NCBI GenBank assembly: GCA_035556515.1
Contig: DATMEO010000112.1
Location: 1-7,147, forward strand
DNA: 7,147 nt
Source: Gaiellasilicea sp035556515
Lineage (GTDB): Bacteria; Actinomycetota; Thermoleophilia; Gaiellales; Gaiellaceae
Reading direction: 5' to 3'
The notes beneath the pieces are model-generated. The model saw nothing but the letters and a program-made list of their open reading frames with translations, was not told the DNA's origin and did not search any database. Positions 5,555 through 7,147 of this stretch are shown here, in pieces; positions within the stretch are counted from its first letter, which is position 1; the number at the start of each line of letters is the position of its first letter. The position numbers and the translations under genes are program-made.

Positions 5555-6283
5555 GTGAAGCTGCACATCACAGGAGCGTCCGGCTATCTCGGCTCCGAGC
5601 TCGTCCGCCTGCGCCCGGACGCGTCGACGGAGCGGGTCGAGGTGCGCGACGCCGCTGCCGTACGGGAGCTGTTCGAGCGCGTTCGTCCAGACGCCGTGAT
5701 CCACACCGCCTACCGGCAGGACGAGGACGACGTGAACACGGTCGGCTCGGAGAACGTCGCGCGCGCGGCAGCCGCGGCGGGCGTCCGGTTCGTCCACCTC
5801 TCGACCGACGTCGTCTTCGACGGCCGCAAGGGTGCGCCGTACGTGGAGGAGGATCCGCTCTCGCCCGTGACCGAGTACGGCCGTGCGAAGGCCGAGGCGG
5901 AGCTGCGGGCGGCGCTGGCGCATCCCGAGGCGCTGCTCGTTCGGACGTCCCTCCTCTACGGCGGTGCGACGCCGTCAAAGCACGAGCTCGCTGCGCGCGA
6001 CCCGGCGTTCACGTTCTTCACGAACGAGATCAGGAGCCCGGTGCAGGTGACCGACCTGGCCGAGGCGCTGCTGGAGCTGGCCGACCTCGACGTCGCCGGG
6101 CCGCTGCACGTCGCCGGAGCAGACGGCGTCTCGCGCGCCGAGCTCGCCGAGCTGATCCTGGGTGCACCCGTCCGCTCCCGGCCGGCCCCGGAGTCACGGC
6201 CGCTCGACTGCAGGCTCGACTCGTCGCGAGCGCAGGCCCTCCTCCGGACGCGCCTCCGCGGCGTCCGCGAGGTGCTCAGCTAG
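5555..6283 (+). CDS. RmlD-like NAD(P)-dependent sugar-nucleotide reductase/epimerase (extended SDR)
   Basis: This is a cytosolic Rossmann-fold oxidoreductase of the extended short-chain dehydrogenase type, closest in look to dTDP-4-dehydrorhamnose reductase (RmlD substrate-binding family). The nucleotide-binding motif 'TGASGYLG' is at 6-13. 'RPDAVIHTAY' is at 44-53, and the catalytic region has 'LSTDVVFDG' at 82-90 followed by 'YGRAK' with Tyr108 and Lys112. The stretch 'GAPYVEEDPLSPVTEYG' is a typical RmlD arrangement. At 242 residues it is shorter than the usual 280-300, mainly through a compact region after the first beta-alpha units and a short C-terminus, so it may act on a smaller or different substrate. 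No rhamnose pathway partner (rmlA, rmlB, rmlC) is in view, so a specific rmlD name is not justified. GTG 5555 is chosen because the dinucleotide motif begins at once and TAGCGT lies 6 bases upstream. It ends in a 4-bp overlap with the convergent cyclase gene. Confidence 0.85.
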   Translation: MKLHITGASGYLGSELVRLRPDASTERVEVRDAAAVRELFERVRPDAVIHTAYRQDEDDVNTVGSENVARAAAAAGVRFVHLSTDVVFDGRKGAPYVEEDPLSPVTEYGRAKAEAELRAALAHPEALLVRTSLLYGGATPSKHELAARDPAFTFFTNEIRSPVQVTDLAEALLELADLDVAGPLHVAGADGVSRAELAELILGAPVRSRPAPESRPLDCRLDSSRAQALLRTRLRGVREVLS

Positions 6284-7044
6284 TCCTCCTCGAGCCGCTC
6301 GCTGATCTTGCGGGGCTCCTTCGCGGCGCGGTCGGCCAGGGCGTCGACGTCCGAAAGCATCCGGCCGAGCGACGACTCGACCTTCCGCCGCACCTGCGCG
6401 TCGATCCGCTCCGCCAACCGGGAGCCGAAGTCTTCGCCGAGCGGTGCGGGCGGTGCAGCCGCAGCCGGCGGCGCCGGCGGAGAGACGTGTTGCTCGGCTT
6501 CCGCCGGCAACGGCGCGTTCGCGCCTTCGATCTCGAGCTCGAAGACGCGTTCGGGCTCGTCGATGTCCTTCAGCTGCCGCTCGCCGAGCGGGAAGATCGA
6601 TACTCCCTCCGGCAGCGAGGCTCCGACGAGCGCCCGGGTCGTGTCGGAGAGCAGGACGTGGCCGCCCTTGCCGGCGGTGCAGAGGCGGGCGGCGCGGACG
6701 ACGTCGAGGCCGAGGTAGCCCTCGCTCCCGACCGCCGGCTCGCCCGTGTGCAGGCCCATTCGCACGAGGACGGCCGAGCCGTCGGGCCACTCGTGTGCGG
6801 CGTGGGCGCGCTGGGCCTCGACGGCGGCGGCGACCGCGTCGCGGGCACGCGGGAAGGCGAAGAAGAATGCGTCGCCCTGGGTGTCGATCTCGACGCCGCC
6901 GAGCTCGGTGAAGCCCTCGCGCATCAGCCGTCGGTGGTCGGAGAGGACGTTGTCGTAGCGCTCGCCGAGCCGCTTCAGCAGGGCCGTGGAACCCTCGATG
7001 TCGCTAAAGACGAAGGTGACGGTGCCGCTCGGGAGGGCAGGCAT
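6280..7044 (-). CDS. Class III adenylate/guanylate cyclase-domain protein with non-canonical active site
   Basis: The product is 254 residues, no signal peptide or membrane helix, so probably cytosolic. The cyclase homology domain covers about 7-172: 'TVTFVFSDIEGSTALL' at 8-23 with metal-binding Asp15, 'VEIDTQGDAFFFAFP' at 51-65 with second metal Asp58, 'VRMGLHTGEP' at 94-103, and 'LDVVRAARL' at 113-121 with Arg120. Compared with mycobacterial Rv1625c, the adenine-selecting Lys position holds Asp54, the paired Asp position appears to be Gly109, and the transition-state Asn position is Val116. The metal and Arg sites remain but base recognition is altered, so activity and product (cAMP, cGMP or none) are uncertain. 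A Pro/Ala-rich linker (about 188-201) leads to a charged, probably helical C-terminal region (205-254). ATG 7044 is chosen over a TTG at 7059 because CATACT lies 6 bases upstream of it. It is divergent from the DUF255 gene by 35 bp. Confidence 0.88.
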   Translation of the reverse strand: MPALPSGTVTFVFSDIEGSTALLKRLGERYDNVLSDHRRLMREGFTELGGVEIDTQGDAFFFAFPRARDAVAAAVEAQRAHAAHEWPDGSAVLVRMGLHTGEPAVGSEGYLGLDVVRAARLCTAGKGGHVLLSDTTRALVGASLPEGVSIFPLGERQLKDIDEPERVFELEIEGANAPLPAEAEQHVSPPAPPAAAAPPAPLGEDFGSRLAERIDAQVRRKVESSLGRMLSDVDALADRAAKEPRKISERLEED

Positions 7045-7050
7045 GCGCGC

Positions 7051-7056
7051 AGTATG
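7051..7056 (-). promoter_or_regulatory. Putative -10 element of the cyclase-domain gene
   Basis: On the minus strand CATACT differs from an extended TATACT-type -10 only at the first base and ends 6 nt before the ATG at 7044. The spacer is GCGCGC, so no Shine-Dalgarno is available. The expected -35 region looks unconserved. This also argues against starting translation at the in-frame TTG 7059, which lies upstream of the box. Confidence 0.42.
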
Positions 7057-7079
7057 CAAGCGCGTGGCAAGCTCGGGCT

Positions 7080-7147
7080 GTGAACCGGCTCGCGGACGAG
7101 ACCAGCCCCTACCTGCTCCAGCACGCCGACAACCCGGTCGACTGGTA
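7080..7147 (+). CDS. DUF255/YyaL (SPATA20-type) thioredoxin-fold protein, N-terminus only
   Basis: Only the first 22 codons are in the window, running off the right edge. They read 'NRLADETSPYLLQHADNPVDW' after the initiator, which is the highly conserved opening of the DUF255 family (bacterial YyaL, human SPATA20): a thioredoxin-like domain followed, in complete members of roughly 600-700 residues, by a six-hairpin glycosidase-like barrel. The biochemical role of the family is not settled. The start GTG at 7080 is fixed by the family pattern, which begins directly at this residue. Upstream there is only a weak hexamer, CAAGCT (7068-7073), 6 bases before the start, and no Shine-Dalgarno. It is divergent from the cyclase gene across 35 bp, so regulation may be shared. 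Confidence 0.88.
   Translation, partial: MNRLADETSPYLLQHADNPVDW

Noticed and set aside
5555..6283. Naming the reductase rmlD
   Set aside because: Motifs fit the family, but the protein is short and no rhamnose pathway genes are adjacent, so the specific function is not supported.
7045..7059. Alternative TTG start for the cyclase gene, adding five residues
   Set aside because: The TTG overlaps or precedes the CATACT box; ATG 7044 is followed at once by the usual 'GTVTFVFSDIEGST' opening with normal spacing.
5503..7083. Plus-strand open frame of 526 codons across the reductase and cyclase genes
   Set aside because: It is out of frame with the reductase and antisense to the cyclase domain. 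Composition is Arg/Gly/Ala-rich with no domain, while both other frames give recognised motifs.

Overview
The window is about two-thirds or more G+C. Codon third positions are strongly G/C, start codons include several GTGs, and the reading frames are densely packed on both strands. The gene content (a LolE/MacB-type permease, an 'FSDIEGST' cyclase domain, a DUF6220-like membrane protein, a DUF255 protein) and the style of the promoters suggest a high-GC actinobacterium, possibly of the Thermoleophilia type. This placement is inferred from style only; no rRNA or marker gene is present. I see no phage, plasmid, IS, CRISPR or tRNA signal.

Layout: (1) 1-2195 (+), the 3' part of a large FtsX-type ABC transporter permease; (2) 2196-2361, an intergenic gap almost filled by a nested inverted repeat; (3) 2362-3237 (+), an HMG-CoA lyase; (4) 3298-4479 (-), a family III (CaiB/BaiF) CoA-transferase convergent with the lyase, with a striking palindromic repeat unit at the junction; (5) 4513-5124 (+), a DedA membrane protein divergent from the transferase; (6) 5066-5515 (-), a small four-helix membrane protein whose 3' end overlaps dedA; (7) 5555-6283 (+), an RmlD-like NAD(P)-dependent reductase/epimerase; (8) 6280-7044 (-), a class III nucleotide cyclase-domain protein with non-canonical substrate residues; (9) 7080-end (+), the N-terminus of a DUF255/YyaL-type thioredoxin-fold protein. 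No gene-free stretch exceeds 300 bases.

From the lyase onward the genes alternate strand strictly (+ - + - + - +), so each is probably transcribed alone. The three divergent gaps are only 33, 39 and 35 bp. Five starts have a TANNNT-like or near-TATAAT hexamer ending 6-7 nt before the start codon and no convincing Shine-Dalgarno sequence, which is the signature of leaderless transcription. The convergent junctions are equally tight: a 60-bp gap made of repeats, a 59-bp overlap, and a 4-bp overlap in which the two stop codons share CTAG.

Functionally, the lyase and CoA-transferase could act in sequence, activating a C5/C6 branched dicarboxylate such as 3-hydroxy-3-methylglutarate and then cleaving it to acetoacetate and acetyl-CoA. 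The other genes show no clear shared pathway. I did not find a convincing new multi-gene system. The items most worth a second look are the repeat units at 2195-2346 and 3228-3307, the leaderless alternating layout, and the altered cyclase active site.
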